Program-made: the position numbers and the translations under genes | In this document: positions 54,101 through 64,000 of the stretch, piece by piece | Layout of the letters: each line of letters starts with the position of its first letter | Numbering within the stretch: the first letter of the stretch is position 1 | Origin: Blastocladiella emersonii ATCC 22665 | Taxonomy: Eukaryota; Blastocladiomycota; Blastocladiomycetes; Blastocladiales; Blastocladiaceae | Direction: 5' to 3' | DNA length: 64,000 nucleotides | Assembly (NCBI GenBank): GCA_025594325.1 | Contig: JANHCV010000006.1 | Span: 1,302,001-1,366,000 of the forward strand | The notes under the pieces: model-generated | Seen by the model: only the letters and a program-made list of their open reading frames with translations | Told to the model about the DNA's origin: nothing | Databases searched by the model: none

Positions 54101-54820
54101 GAGGTGACCAACTTTGTCCTGTTCAAGGCCGACGAGGTGCTCGAGCGCGCCGAGGACACGGTCGCCGCGCGCGACCGCATGCACGCCATCCTGTCGGACC
54201 TCGGCGTCGCCCCACCGTCGCGCCCGCTCACCCGCGCGTCCAACGTCTCGTCCATGCCCGGATCGCGCGCGCCCTCGCGCATGCAGCCGACGCCGGGGAT
54301 GCGCGGCGGCGGGCCGCACCTGGCCGCGATCCCGGGCACGCCGACGGGTCCTCGCCACGCCGGCAGCAACGGCGCGCCCGCATCACCAACCGCTGGCCGC
54401 GGCGCAGCGCCAAACCCCGCGCGCGGTCTCGCATCCGCCACACCGACCTCGGGCACGCGCCCCGCGGCGCTCTCCATCTCGTTCGACGCGGCGGCCGCGT
54501 CCAAGTCGCCGTCCAGCCCAAGGCCGGGGCACCACTCGCCAGGTACGGCTTCGCCGAAAGCGTACTCGCCGCTGCCCGTGTCGAAGCGGATGATGGCCGC
54601 GAGTACCGCGACGGGCAAGCCGGTGACGCCAACTCCTGGCATGCAGGACCTGGTCGGGATTGGGACCCTGCCGCTGCTGCCCAAGGCGTCGCCGAACCAC
54701 GTCTCGAGCGGCCGCACGACGCCCGCGAGTCCGCACGCCGGTGGTGCGTCGGGCCGGTCGAGCGTCGCGCGCGGCGTGTCGCGAACGTCCCGGCCCGGGT
54801 CCACGGCAAGCAACCGCTGA
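51144..54820 (+). CDS. CCDC39: Axonemal coiled-coil ruler protein CCDC39 (FAP59)
   Basis: With CCDC40 it forms the 96-nm ruler that positions inner dynein arms and the nexin-dynein regulatory complex on axonemal doublets. Eight exons: 51144..51215, 51294..51413, 51472..51846, 51914..52084, 52146..52270, 52332..52411, 52470..52712 and 52776..54820; 1076 aa against about 940 in animals. The whole protein is coiled coil and aligns collinearly with CCDC39: the FANETNKKLDKL start, QHMKNVKQQL, QWEQAILGMRKRD, YNQEYTLQQLERKV, RTFMHSRADEVLALE, EEIQLHKTMLRAQI-like, QAYYIIRAAQEREELQRQGD and KAMENTLLLLNS. A Ser/Pro/Gly-rich tail follows. The intron 52085..52145 uses a GC donor (AAG|GCGCGC). Exon 1 is AT-richer than the rest. 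Confidence 0.93.
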
Positions 54821-54863
54821 GAGGAACACGTTCAATATAGACTGGCATCCATTTCTACTACAA

Positions 54864-57800
54864 CTACATGATGCTACACTGGTCGCGGTGCGCCTTGGAC
54901 CTTGGCGTTGGCGGCCCGATGGGCGACGTGGGCGGCGCGAAGCTGTCCTCGGTGCCCGCCGTTGAGCCGCGCTTGCGTTTGCGCTTCCACTTCTTGGACC
55001 GGAACCTTGCGAGCTTGCTGCCCTTGGGCTTGTTGGACCGCAGCGAGCCGCCCTCGGCGACGCTGGGCCGGCGCGTCGTGTCGATCGGCGAGAGCCCTGG
55101 TGGTGGGCCGCCGCCCGTCGTCGTCGTGGCGGGCGCGGTCAGCGGTGTCGCGGGCGAGGCGTTCGACGGCCGACGTATTGGTTCTGCCGACGGCCGTCGC
55201 GCGAACGGCGACGACCGCTTCGTCCCAGCGGCGCCTGGTCGCCTTGGCAGCGAGCCCGTGGTCACAGCGAGCTGGTTCGTAGACGTACCGCCGGGCGCCG
55301 CGGCGCAGAACTCGCCGCTCTGCTCTTCGGCCTCCATGCTCGGCGGCATCAGCGACGCGTCGACGAACACTTCGTTCCCGGACCCCACCGCCGCCGGCTC
55401 GCCGTCATCGCTGACGGGAAACACCTTGGCGAGCGACCGCCCGCTGCCAAGCATGTTCCATACCGTAGACCGGGAGATCTGCTCAGCTTCGATCCCCGAC
55501 GCGAGCTTGATCTCGGTCCAGTCGAACTGGAGGTCGAACACGCCGACGACGGGGAAGTGGTCGCTGCCGGCCTGCCCGGGGACCGAGCAGTACAGCGGGC
55601 ACTCGACGGCGGATGCGAGCCCCGACCCGGACCGTTTGTGCCCGTGCGGCGCCCCCGCCGCGCCGCCACCGGGCAAACCGAGCATGCGCGACGACGGGCG
55701 GCGCGAACCGGCAACCGACGACGAGAGAGCCGCGGCGAGGTCCGTGACGCTGTTCCGCGTGCGCGACGACGACGAGCGCGACCGGATCGACGTGGTGGCC
55801 CCGAGATCCTCGCGCGTCGACTTGCGCCTTCCACCTGCGGTGATACTCCCGCCGTTCGACGACAGCGCCGTCTCATCGCGCCGCGGCCCCGCGGCGAGCC
55901 CCGCGGTGCTGGTCGGGAGCGACACGCCGAGATCGTTGCGCGACTTGTACAGGATGCGGTCGGTCCACGCGGGCACGCGCTGCGGGTTGTACCGCCGCGA
56001 CGACGGGCAGTCGGGCGCGACGGGCGAGAGGGCCGATTTCGATCCGCTGGTGCGATCCTCGGACCGCCGCCGGCGCCGGTCACTGACGGTCGTCGTGATG
56101 CGCAGTGCCAGCGTGTTGAGCTTGGTCCCGGACCCGGTGCTGCCCGTGCGCGTGCGGCGCATCGTTGGGACGCGGTCCTCGGCGGTTTCGCTCGTGGTCG
56201 TGCTCGTCTGCTGCTGGTCGGTGCTCGCCGAGACGGACGACGACAGGTCGCTCGTGGCGCCGGCCATGGACTGGCTCGCTGCCGATGACGAGCTCATGGA
56301 GGCGGCGACCGTGGTGGTGGTAGCCGCGGCCGACAGGTCAGCCGCCGGCAGCTCCTCGCCCGTCGTGATGGTCTCGATCGGATACTCGAGCGCCGGGTTC
56401 CGCGCGGGCTTGCGCGGCGTGGTCCCCGACCACGCGGCGGCGGCCGACGAGCTGATGGCGTTGATGGATCGGCTGAAGATGGTCGCGCGGCGGTTCCGTT
56501 TCCGCGCGGCGAACGCGGTGGCCGCCGACGGCTCGACGGCGGACCCGGGCGGCGGGACGATGAGCTTGAACGTGGGCGCGAACCGGATGGGCGCTTCCTG
56601 GAACCCGATGAACGTGTGCCCGGCGCGGCGCTGCGCCGTGAGCTGGTCGTTGTTGAGGCACGCGTCGAGGCGGTTGGTCTCGATCAGGTGCGTGATGGCG
56701 GCGTGGTTGCCGTCGATGCGGTAGTTTGTATCGCCGAAGAAGAAGGCGTAGTCGAAGGCGTCCGACGCGAGCCGCGGCAGGCCTTGCGGCATTGACGGCG
56801 CGGGTGGGGGCATGTGCAGCGGTAGGTGCAGGCCCGTCTCGATCTTCAGGTAGTCGGCATTGCGCAGTGACACGTTGTCCTGGTGGGCTAGGCGAGAATG
56901 ACGCGTTAGCGATGCTCAGGGAGGTATAGGTGGTCGCGCGAGCCGTACCCGTGAGGTGGACGTTGACGAACAGCAAGCTCGTCGACGCGAAGTCGATAGC
57001 GATCCCGACGCCGCCCTTGTTCCCGACCACGCCGCCGATCCCCGTCGGTACGCACGACGTCTCGACGCCTACACTTGCTCGCGCGGGTCAGCTTCCGCCC
57101 ATACCGCTCCACTCCGAGACAACGTACGCGAGACGAGATGCGCGCACGCGCGCCAGACGAGGACGCAGAGGTGCAGCGCGCCCATAGTATCGCACCTGAC
57201 GAGCTCGTAGAACCGGCCGAACGTGAGCAGGATCTGGCGCTCCCACTCGGCCTTGGACGGGAACATGACGGCCTCGGAGATGGACTTCTGGCACTCCTGG
57301 GTCCCGATCACCAGCAGGTGGAACGGGTGCGACCCGGCGGGGTCGCCCGCCGGCCTGGATCGGTCGGGCGGCGCGGATCCGCCCGCGAGATGGTGGTTCG
57401 AGCCCATGGCCGGCGCGGACGTGGACCCGTCGCCGTGCGTCGTCGCCGAGGTGTGGTGGTGGTGTTGTCCGCCGAGGTGCGGCCAGTGCCAATGATGGTG
57501 ATGGCTGCTGCTCCCGGACCCGTCGGCCCCACTTCCCGCCGCCGAAGTCCCGCGCGCGTGGTACCCGGGCGGCAGCGGTACGACGTTGGGCTGGACGACG
57601 AACGCCGACTCGTTGAGCGCGGGGATGAACGGCGACAGGCTGTCGGGCAGCATCCCGTGCATGTTCCACGTGCCGATGTAGACGCGGAGCGAGCTGCTGA
57701 TGGGCGGCGGTTCGGGCGCTGCCGCGGGCGGGGCGTCGCCGTGATGTCCAACGTTGAACGGGTTTAGGTCCACGATCGACCGCACGTGCTTCTTGATCCG

Positions 57801-58307
57801 CGACAGGAGCGTCGCGCTGCCCTCCCGGCTCTGCTCACCTCCGCCGCCCGCGAGCGCCGAGGGCCGGCGCGACGATTTGCCGCCGCGGGTCCCGCTCCCG
57901 CCGCCGCCGCCCGGTTTCGCGCGGCCCGTCAGCGCGTCTTTGACGGCAGCCGAGGCGCGGCGCAGGGAGAAATCCTTTTTGTCTCCGCCGCTCTCGTCGA
58001 CGAGGTCGGGCATCGAGAAGGCGCGCGAGCCCGACGCCGAGATCGCGTCGGCGTCGGGACCGCCCGGGTCGAGCGCGCGCGTGTTGGCCATGGTGCCCGG
58101 GTACGCGGTGGACCCGCGGCGCATCAGCGGGCGCGGCGCCGTGCTGCTGTGCGTCGCGGACCGGACCATGCCGGCGTGCAGCGCCGACGGCGACGATGTT
58201 CGTTCATCGGCGTCCTGTTGCGTGGGCGGGACGGACGGCGACGCGGGCAACGGCGGCGCAGCGGCGGCGGCCGCGGCCGGCCGAGGGCTATGTTTCGACA
58301 GAGTCAT
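54864..58307 (-). CDS. Inositol polyphosphate 5-phosphatase with C-terminal CaaX motif
   Basis: Three exons, 57128..58307, 56949..57068 and 54864..56887 (introns of 59 and 61 nt), give 1107 aa. The 5-phosphatase signature blocks are present: GTWNMHG (about 213-219), VIGTQECQ, VGNKGGVGIAI, FFFGDTNYRI, RVPAWTDRILYKS and GSDHFPVVGVF. Large Ser/Gly/His-rich inserts break up the domain, including a run of histidines between the first two blocks. The protein ends Cys-Ser-Ile-Met, a farnesylation-type CaaX box, like the ciliary phosphatase INPP5E. PI(4,5)P2 or PI(3,4,5)P3 at a membrane is the expected substrate. INPP5E orthology is an inference; other 5-phosphatases (5PTaseI) also carry CaaX. Divergent from Chibby. 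Confidence 0.9.
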
Positions 58308-58835
58308 GCTGTTGCGTCAAGAGGCATCGAGTTCCATGAGGTGCACATGATAGCCGAGGACGACGTCGCGGAACGGGAGGGGAGACCCGCGATCAACCCG
58401 GCAGGCGCACAGTGTGCATACTGCGTGGGTTGAAAAAATGTCGACCGTCGCCGCGGGGCGGGGTTGCGCCACGGACTGCCGAAAGCATGTGTGCGCGGAG
58501 CGAACGAGCGAGTGGGTGAGTGGGGGAGTGTCTCCACGGGACACATTTGCGGCGGCGCGGCGGACGTGTGGCGCGACGCGGTCACGTCGGCGGTCACGCG
58601 GCGTGTCTCGCAGGCTGACCGACGCGTTTCCGGACGCGACGTGGTTGAAGCGGCCGCTTTCTCCCCTCCCTTAAACCCGAACCATACCTGAAAGCTCATG
58701 AAAGACTAGCCGCAACCGCAACCATGTCAAGCGCCATCGAAGCCGGTCCGGCCCCACCACCCCCAAACCCCGCCCCGCCTCCCTTCCCCTCACCCCCGCC
58801 CACCGCCTCCTGTAGTCCGTAAACACACGCGCCGC
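58308..58835. promoter_or_regulatory. Bidirectional promoter region 5-phosphatase/Chibby
   Basis: 528 bp between divergent start codons. It holds two near-copies of the window's recurrent noncoding 11-mer: GTTGCGCCACG at 58463-58473 and TGTGGCGCGAC at 58567-58577, in opposite orientations. A TGTAG just before the Chibby start (58811-58815) could be the acceptor of a 5' UTR intron. Confidence 0.45.
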
Positions 58836-59200
58836 ATGTCCGAGTCGCTGAAGCGGTCTCCGATCAAGGAGCCGCGGTCGAGCACCATCGAGGATCACCC
58901 GGCGCCCATCTCGCTGATGCTGGACGGGTGCGAGCTCGTCTTCTCGAACGGCGTGTGGACCACGGCGTCGGCCGACGGCGTGCAGCTGCAGGAGCGGCTC
59001 GCCGCGCTGAGCGAGCGCAACGAGCAGCTGCAGGAGGAGAACCAGATGCTCAAGTTCAAGCTCGAGCTGCTCATGGACATGGTGCGTCTCGCGTGTGCTG
59101 CGCGAGCGGGGTGGTGGTCGTCGGCTGACTTGTGGAGTGTGTGTAGCTCGCCGTGTCCAAGCTCGACGTGCTCCGGCTGCAGGAAGCGCAGCGCCACTAA
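58836..59200 (+). CDS. CBY: Chibby-family basal-body protein
   Basis: Two exons, 58836..59081 and 59147..59200 (65-nt intron), give a 99-aa protein, against about 126 aa in vertebrate CBY1. It shows the Chibby layout in order: a short Ser/Pro/Lys-rich N-terminus (RSPIKEPRSS), a compact block around LVFSNGVW (compare the LKFENGQW block of CBY1), then a leucine-zipper coiled coil LxxRNEQLQEENQMLKFKLELLMDM, which aligns with the RRNQQLEEENNLLRLKVDILLDM stretch of CBY1. CBY1 sits at the distal centriole/transition zone and helps ciliary vesicle docking. The C-terminus is shorter and lacks the basic NLS-like end of vertebrate CBY1. Convergent with PLC (65 bp between stops). Confidence 0.8.
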
Positions 59201-59265
59201 GTCACGCACGCATTGCACAAAAAAGCTCCATTTGTATCACACCATACTCTCCCAACCCTACGCCT

Positions 59266-62188
59266 TTACTTGAGCGGCTCCATGACGATATGCACGAGGA
59301 TGGTCGCGTCCGACGACTGCTTTCCCTTCCAGTTGCGCAGGTACAGGTGGCGGTACCCCTGGCGCAGGCACTTGACGGGGGCGGCCCACGACCCCAAGAA
59401 ATCGCTGGTGCCCACGTCCTTGTCGTACACGGTGAACCGGATCAGCGACAGGTCCGCGTTATGCACCTTGGCCGTGAACGACTCGTTCCACGGCGGGTTC
59501 CACCCGTTGTTCTGCACCGTCTCGGTCCGGTACACGAACGACGGGTCCTCGGAGATGCGCGACGCGTCGCCCGCGGTGCCGTTCGGGCTGTCGGGTGTAG
59601 GCGCGGGCGCGGCCTGCAGCGGCGGCGAGGAGCCGGGGACGGACGACGAGGTGGGAGCGGAAGCCGAGGTCGGCGAGCCGAGCGGCGCGGGCACAGGCGC
59701 GTCGTAGATCTCGACCACCACGTACGGGTCGATCACCTCGCCCTTGACCTTGTCCTTGGACTTGGGCAGGTGGTGCCCGCACAGGATCTACACACACACG
59801 CCGCTTCGCGTCAGTACAAACCACTTCCACGTCGTCAAATGTCTCTCCAAGCAACGAACGCACCTTGACACGCAGCTTGACCCCCACCGGCCGCACCGCC
59901 GCCGCGTCGCGCATGTACGCGGGCTTGAGGACGTACCCGCACCCGCCGTTCTGGGCGAAAAACCCGGCATTGATGGCCATCCCCGTATCGAACGTCTGCC
60001 AGTTGAGCGCGACGATCTGGGCGCCGCCCGCCCAGTGCGGGAACGGGTTGTAGTTGGACGACCCGACGCGCGTCCCCGCCGGGTACACGCGCGCGAGCCG
60101 GTGCGCCGTGTGCCCGATCATGCCCGACAGCTGCGCGCGCGCGTGCTTGAGGTACGCCGACTCGGAGAAGGACGACATGTAGCAGAACGACGGCGCGGTG
60201 GTGGCCGCGGCGGAGACGAGGGTCGTGGTCGACGGCACCGAGTCGCTGCGCGGGAGCGTGCGCTCGGCCGCGGGGGCGGAAGGCGACCCGAGCTCCTGGA
60301 TCGTCGACGTGCTGAACTTGACGGCGCGCGCGTACACAGCGAGCGCGGCGAGGTCCGGGTGGATCGACGAGGACGCTGCAGCTCCACTGGCGGGCGGCGA
60401 CGTGGCGAGCGCGGCCGCGGGACTCGACGCCGCACTGGGCGACCCGTTACTGCTGCTGTTGTTGAGGTCGAGTGCGCGCATCGCGGTGGCGAGCTGGTCC
60501 GACGACCCGTTGCCGGCGACGACGGGGATGGGCTGCGGGTCCGAGGTGGCGGTCGTGGGCGAGGTCGGGGCCTCGGTGCCGAGCGGCGAGTCGGTCATGC
60601 TCGCGTCGGTGGACGCGAACAGGGCCGACGACTGGCGGCGCGCAAAGGTCGAGCGCGACTTGGACATGGACTCGGACGCGTCGTCGTCGGCGCCGGCGCC
60701 CGATGAAGAGGACGAGGAGGGCGACGGGTACGACTTGCCCTTGACGAGGATGCGGTGCTTGAGGCTCTCGGGCGACGGGATGGCGGCCTCGTTCTCGTTG
60801 AGTCGGGCCGTGACGAGGGCGGGCCCGAGGATCGACTTGAGGTAGTACGCGATCTTGCCCTGCTGCGCGTACCCGCAGTGCATCTCGAGCGAGAGGATGA
60901 GCGGGAACTCGGACGCGACGAACGCGTATCGCTGGACGGCGACGACCACGTCGCGGAACAGGATCTTGGTGGTGCGCGTGTGTCCGTGGTAGACGACGGG
61001 TTCGTCGTGCGGGCCGTCCCAGCAGTCGACCTCGACGCACCGGCACCCGCGCTGGAGGGCGCGCACGTACGCCTCGACCGACGACTCGGAGTTGAGCTGG
61101 TTGCCGACGAGGTACGTGTTGTGCGACGAGGAGATGAAGTAGTGGGCGAGCGGCTGGGTCATGTCCATGTGCACGGCCTCGGTGCGGCAGTCGAGCGCCG
61201 CGTTCTGCGGCGACAGGAGGTAGATGTGGAACGACATGGCGTCGAGCGCCCACCCGCCCTCGACGTCGGCCGCGGGCACCGCGAACGAGTGGAACAGCGC
61301 CGCAATCTGCTCGTCGTCGAGCGACGTCTCGCGCTGCGTCGACCGCAGGAACTCGGCGAACCGCGGCAGATCGAGCTTGCCCGACCCGTCGACGCCGCCC
61401 GTGACCAGGTCAAACGCGCGTACCACCTCGGGCGACCGCTTGAGGTGCATGCACAGGCGCGAGAAGGCGTCAAAGTCGAGCCACCCCTGCTTGCGGTCGT
61501 AAAGCCCGAACAGGCGGCGGATCTGGTCCTTCGAGAGGGCGACGTTGAAGGACTTGAGCGCCTCGAGGGTCTCGTCGAGCTCGACGCGGCCGTTCTCGTC
61601 GGCGTCGGTGGCGGCCCACGCGCGCTGGATCCACGTGTTGATGAGGAACTCGATGTAGTCGCGTCCGTCGAGGGCCTTGAGCTCGGACCGCAGGCCCTCG
61701 AGCACCGCGACGAGCACGGTGCGAAGCTGCGGCGTGGGCAGGACGAGGTCGAGGATCTTGGGCTCGCCGTGGTGCAGGTAGTGGATCGACAGGCACCGCT
61801 CGTTGAACTCGACGGCCTTGGTCGACACAAACGACAGCTCGGTGCGCAGCTCCGTGATGTCGTGCACGTTGATGGTGGTCAGCTCGCGCGGCTTGCGCTT
61901 GGACGACCACCGGAAGTGCCGCCGCAGGATGTCGAGCTTGAAGACGCGGTCCTTGGACGACCCGGACTTGCGGTCCAGCTTCATCAGCGTCACGCCCGCG
62001 CACAGCACGTCCAGCGTCTGCATCTCGGCCGACTCGAGACCGTACATGGGCACCGCGCCGCCCGCGACCGAGCTCGGCGTGCCGCTCGCGGTACCCGCGC
62101 CCGCCGCGTCGGCCAGGTTCGCCGCCGACAGCGTCTTGACGCTCGGCTTGCGCGACAGCGGCAGCTGGAACCGCTTGAAGAAGGACAT
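59266..62188 (-). CDS. PLC1: Phosphoinositide-specific phospholipase C (delta-like)
   Basis: Hydrolyses PI(4,5)P2 to diacylglycerol and IP3. Two exons, 59864..62188 and 59266..59787 (76-nt intron), give 948 aa. Domain order is PH (about 50-175), EF-hands with one canonical loop DADENGRVELDE (195-206), X domain with the catalytic pair in SSSHNTYL (His356) and VVYHGHT (His401/403), a long disordered X-Y linker, Y domain (YNPFPHWAGGAQIVALNWQTFD), then a C2 domain whose first strand spans the junction (LRVKILCGHHLPKSK). The C2 loop holds a long Pro/Ser insert. The start ATG gives MSFFKRFQLPLSRK. The gene is the usual single fungal PLC architecture. Confidence 0.95.
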
Positions 62189-62582
62189 GGATGGACGGCG
62201 ATCTGGCAGCGCAGAGGCGTGCGTGAGTTGACGGATGCCGCAACGGCGGCGAGGGAGCAACCGTACTCGAAGAGGACGTCGCGATGGGAACAACAACAAG
62301 GTTACAGGTCGATTGGTTGGTGCAGGCCGCAACGGCACGGCAGTATAGATACAGAGCAGAGAGAGGGGGCGCGCGGTGTGCAGCAGGTGCGGGGCGTTGG
62401 ATATTTATACGGCCGGCGGGCGGTCAAGGTCGGACGCGACGCGGTGGCGAGCGGAGCGGCAAGAACGCGTGGCCGTGCCAAGCACGTCGGCCCGATGCGC
62501 CACTGCGGCCGCCTCACCGCTGCCCCATCACGACGACCGCGAGTGCCAACCTAAGGTCTTCGGTTCAATTTGTACACACAGA
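62189..62582. promoter_or_regulatory. PLC promoter region and TBC-gene 3' flank
   Basis: 394 bp upstream of the PLC start. No gene was found. It contains CAACAACAAGGTTACAGG near 62290 and a GGATATTTATA stretch (about 62398-62408) that resembles a TATA element on the plus strand, but it lies on the non-template side for PLC. Confidence 0.4.
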
Positions 62583-64000
62583 TCACCGTCCAGGCGACGC
62601 CAGCGGGTCCGACCCGGCCGGCACCGCGAGGTCGTCGAGCGGCCGCAGCTCGCCGCGGCTGCCGCCTCCGCCGTTCGCGGCCGCACCGGATCCCCCAAGA
62701 GTGCTGCTCGACAGGGCGCCCGTGGATCCCAGCAGGGCCTTGAGCGCGCCGCGCGCTGCGTTGCGGACGACGCGGGGTGGCCCGCCGCCGAGCGAAGCGC
62801 CGCCACCGGTGCTGGTCCCGAGCGGGTCGGCTGCCGCTGTTGCTGCTGCTGCCGCGGGATCGGTAGCAGTGAGGGCAGCGAGCACGCTGCTCCGCGAGCT
62901 GGGCAGGAAGCCCGGGAACGCCGAGTCGGCCGACTTGCGGCGCGACCCCACGGCTGCGGCGGCAGCTGCTGGGCCACCCCGAGTCGCGCGGGTGGGTGGC
63001 GACCCCGCGGATGCCGCCGCGGCGGCCGCTTGCGCGGCGGCCTGGGCGCGCTGGTCGAGGTCAAAGACGACGGGGGCGAACCGGTGGCGAAACTGGACCG
63101 CCTGGAGGACCACGTCGGTGCCGGTGAGCGGGGACGCGTAGTGCATGGCGGCGCGCATGACGGCCGCGTAGTCGTCCTGCATGAGGTGGTGGCGGCTCGC
63201 CTCCATGACCGACGCGGCGAAATACCCGAGATGGTCGGCCCATGCGTTCGGGTGCGACCGCTGCATGCACAGGAGGCCGTCCCACAGGTCGACGAGCGTG
63301 TGGAGCGAGAACTCGCGCGCGAACAGGAGGCGCAGCCAGCGGATCCCGAACAGGTGCGGCTCGAGGCCGAGCGCGGCGAGGTGCCGGTACAGCTCGTCGT
63401 CGATAGCGCGCAGGAACACGTGGAAGAAGCGGGTCGAGTGCTTGACGGCGTGGTCGCGCTCGAACAGGAACCCCTGCAGCCGCATCAGCGCGTCGTACAG
63501 GTAGTAGGTGAGCGCCTCGCGGTCCGCGGCCGTCTGCGCCCCCGTCCGCTCCTCGTGCACCAGCCAGTACAGCACCGCGCACAGCTCGTGCATCCCCTGC
63601 CGGTACGGCACCCGCTGGTGCAGCGTGTACAGGCACAGGATGTTGGACAGCGCCGCCTGCGTCTCGGGGGTTTGGAAGAAGTCGTCCTCGGGGTACGCCC
63701 GCATCACGTCCTTGTCCACGGTCGCGCGAACCTCCTCGAGCGCAAAGAACCGCGACCACGTGCTGTCCTCGGACTGCGACAGCGGGTGGTCGACGCCGCT
63801 TGACGCGGGCGGTGTCGTCGAGGCGGCGCGGCGAGGGCCCGCACCGCCCCCGTGCGGGTCGACGAGCGTGCGGTCGCGCAGCTCCGTGTACGTTTGCGTG
63901 TTCCACGCGGGCAGGTCGGGTGAGACGACCGAGAGGTAGATCTACACCTCATTCGTTGTGAGATGGTGCTCCTATCGCCGCAAAGCAAGGTCGCGCGTAC
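62583..64000 (-). CDS. TBC1D5-type RabGAP (5' part outside the window)
   Basis: Rab GTPase-activating protein; TBC1D5 acts on Rab7 with retromer. The visible last exon is 62583..63941 (453 codons, phase 0). It is preceded by an intron running to position 64000, whose GTAC donor is the last base group of the window, so the rest of the gene lies to the right. The exon starts IYLSVVSPDLPAWNTQTYTELRDR and carries DHPLSQSEDSTWSRFF, then the catalytic Arg motif in TVDKDVMRAYPE and the Gln motif in RVPYRQGMHEL. The collinear block matches TBC1D5 rather than other TBC proteins. After the TBC domain an Ala/Ser/Gly-rich tail ends the protein. Confidence 0.85.

Overview
This is a compact, GC-rich nuclear eukaryotic segment with 21 confidently recognised protein-coding genes (two of them small and unclassified aside), most of them interrupted by short spliceosomal introns. 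Where I could fit introns, they are about 53-98 nt, with donors mostly GTACG or GTGCG and acceptors mostly TGTAG or CGTAG. The gene repertoire is fungal-like: VMA1 whose start region resembles yeast, TOF1, an EFG1-type rRNA-processing protein, a LYC1-type acetyltransferase and an OPT transporter. Two genes, CCDC39 (axonemal ruler) and a Chibby-type basal-body protein, imply a motile cilium. I therefore infer a zoosporic (flagellated, chytrid- or blastocladid-like) fungus. The species cannot be fixed from this window.

Left part (1-17.8 kb): the 3' end of an unrecognised gene; AARSD1 alanyl-tRNA editing protein; VMA1 (V-ATPase subunit A) divergent from TOF1/Timeless; beta-adaptin divergent from the exosome nuclease DIS3; two tiny tandem membrane-protein genes; and a LYC1-like acetyltransferase. 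From 17.8 to 20.65 kb lies a gene-poor, lower-GC island with a short direct repeat and a hairpin.

Middle (20.6-46.8 kb): a fidgetin-like AAA ATPase, NPL4, EFG1, an old yellow enzyme, an 11-exon oligopeptide transporter with a very long disordered N-terminus, CCT1/TCP-1 alpha, PEX2, PRP22/DHX8, a TRAIP-like RING ligase and a CSN12/Thp1 PCI protein. Next to CCT1 is a 267-bp inverted copy of the last part of its coding sequence, 2.3 kb away. A second gene-poor island separates the two copies, and further diverged inverted matches lie inside it.

Right part (46.8-64 kb): a PH-domain protein divergent from CCDC39, a prenylation-motif (CaaX) inositol 5-phosphatase divergent from Chibby, a delta-like phospholipase C, and the start-truncated TBC1D5-type RabGAP at the right edge. 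The run from 46.9 to 62.2 kb mixes ciliary structure genes with phosphoinositide-handling genes in head-to-head pairs, and is the most interesting neighbourhood in the window.

The protein models are my own splice reconstructions. In every multi-exon model the exon lengths sum to a multiple of three and the junctions restore family-conserved residues. No transcript evidence was available.
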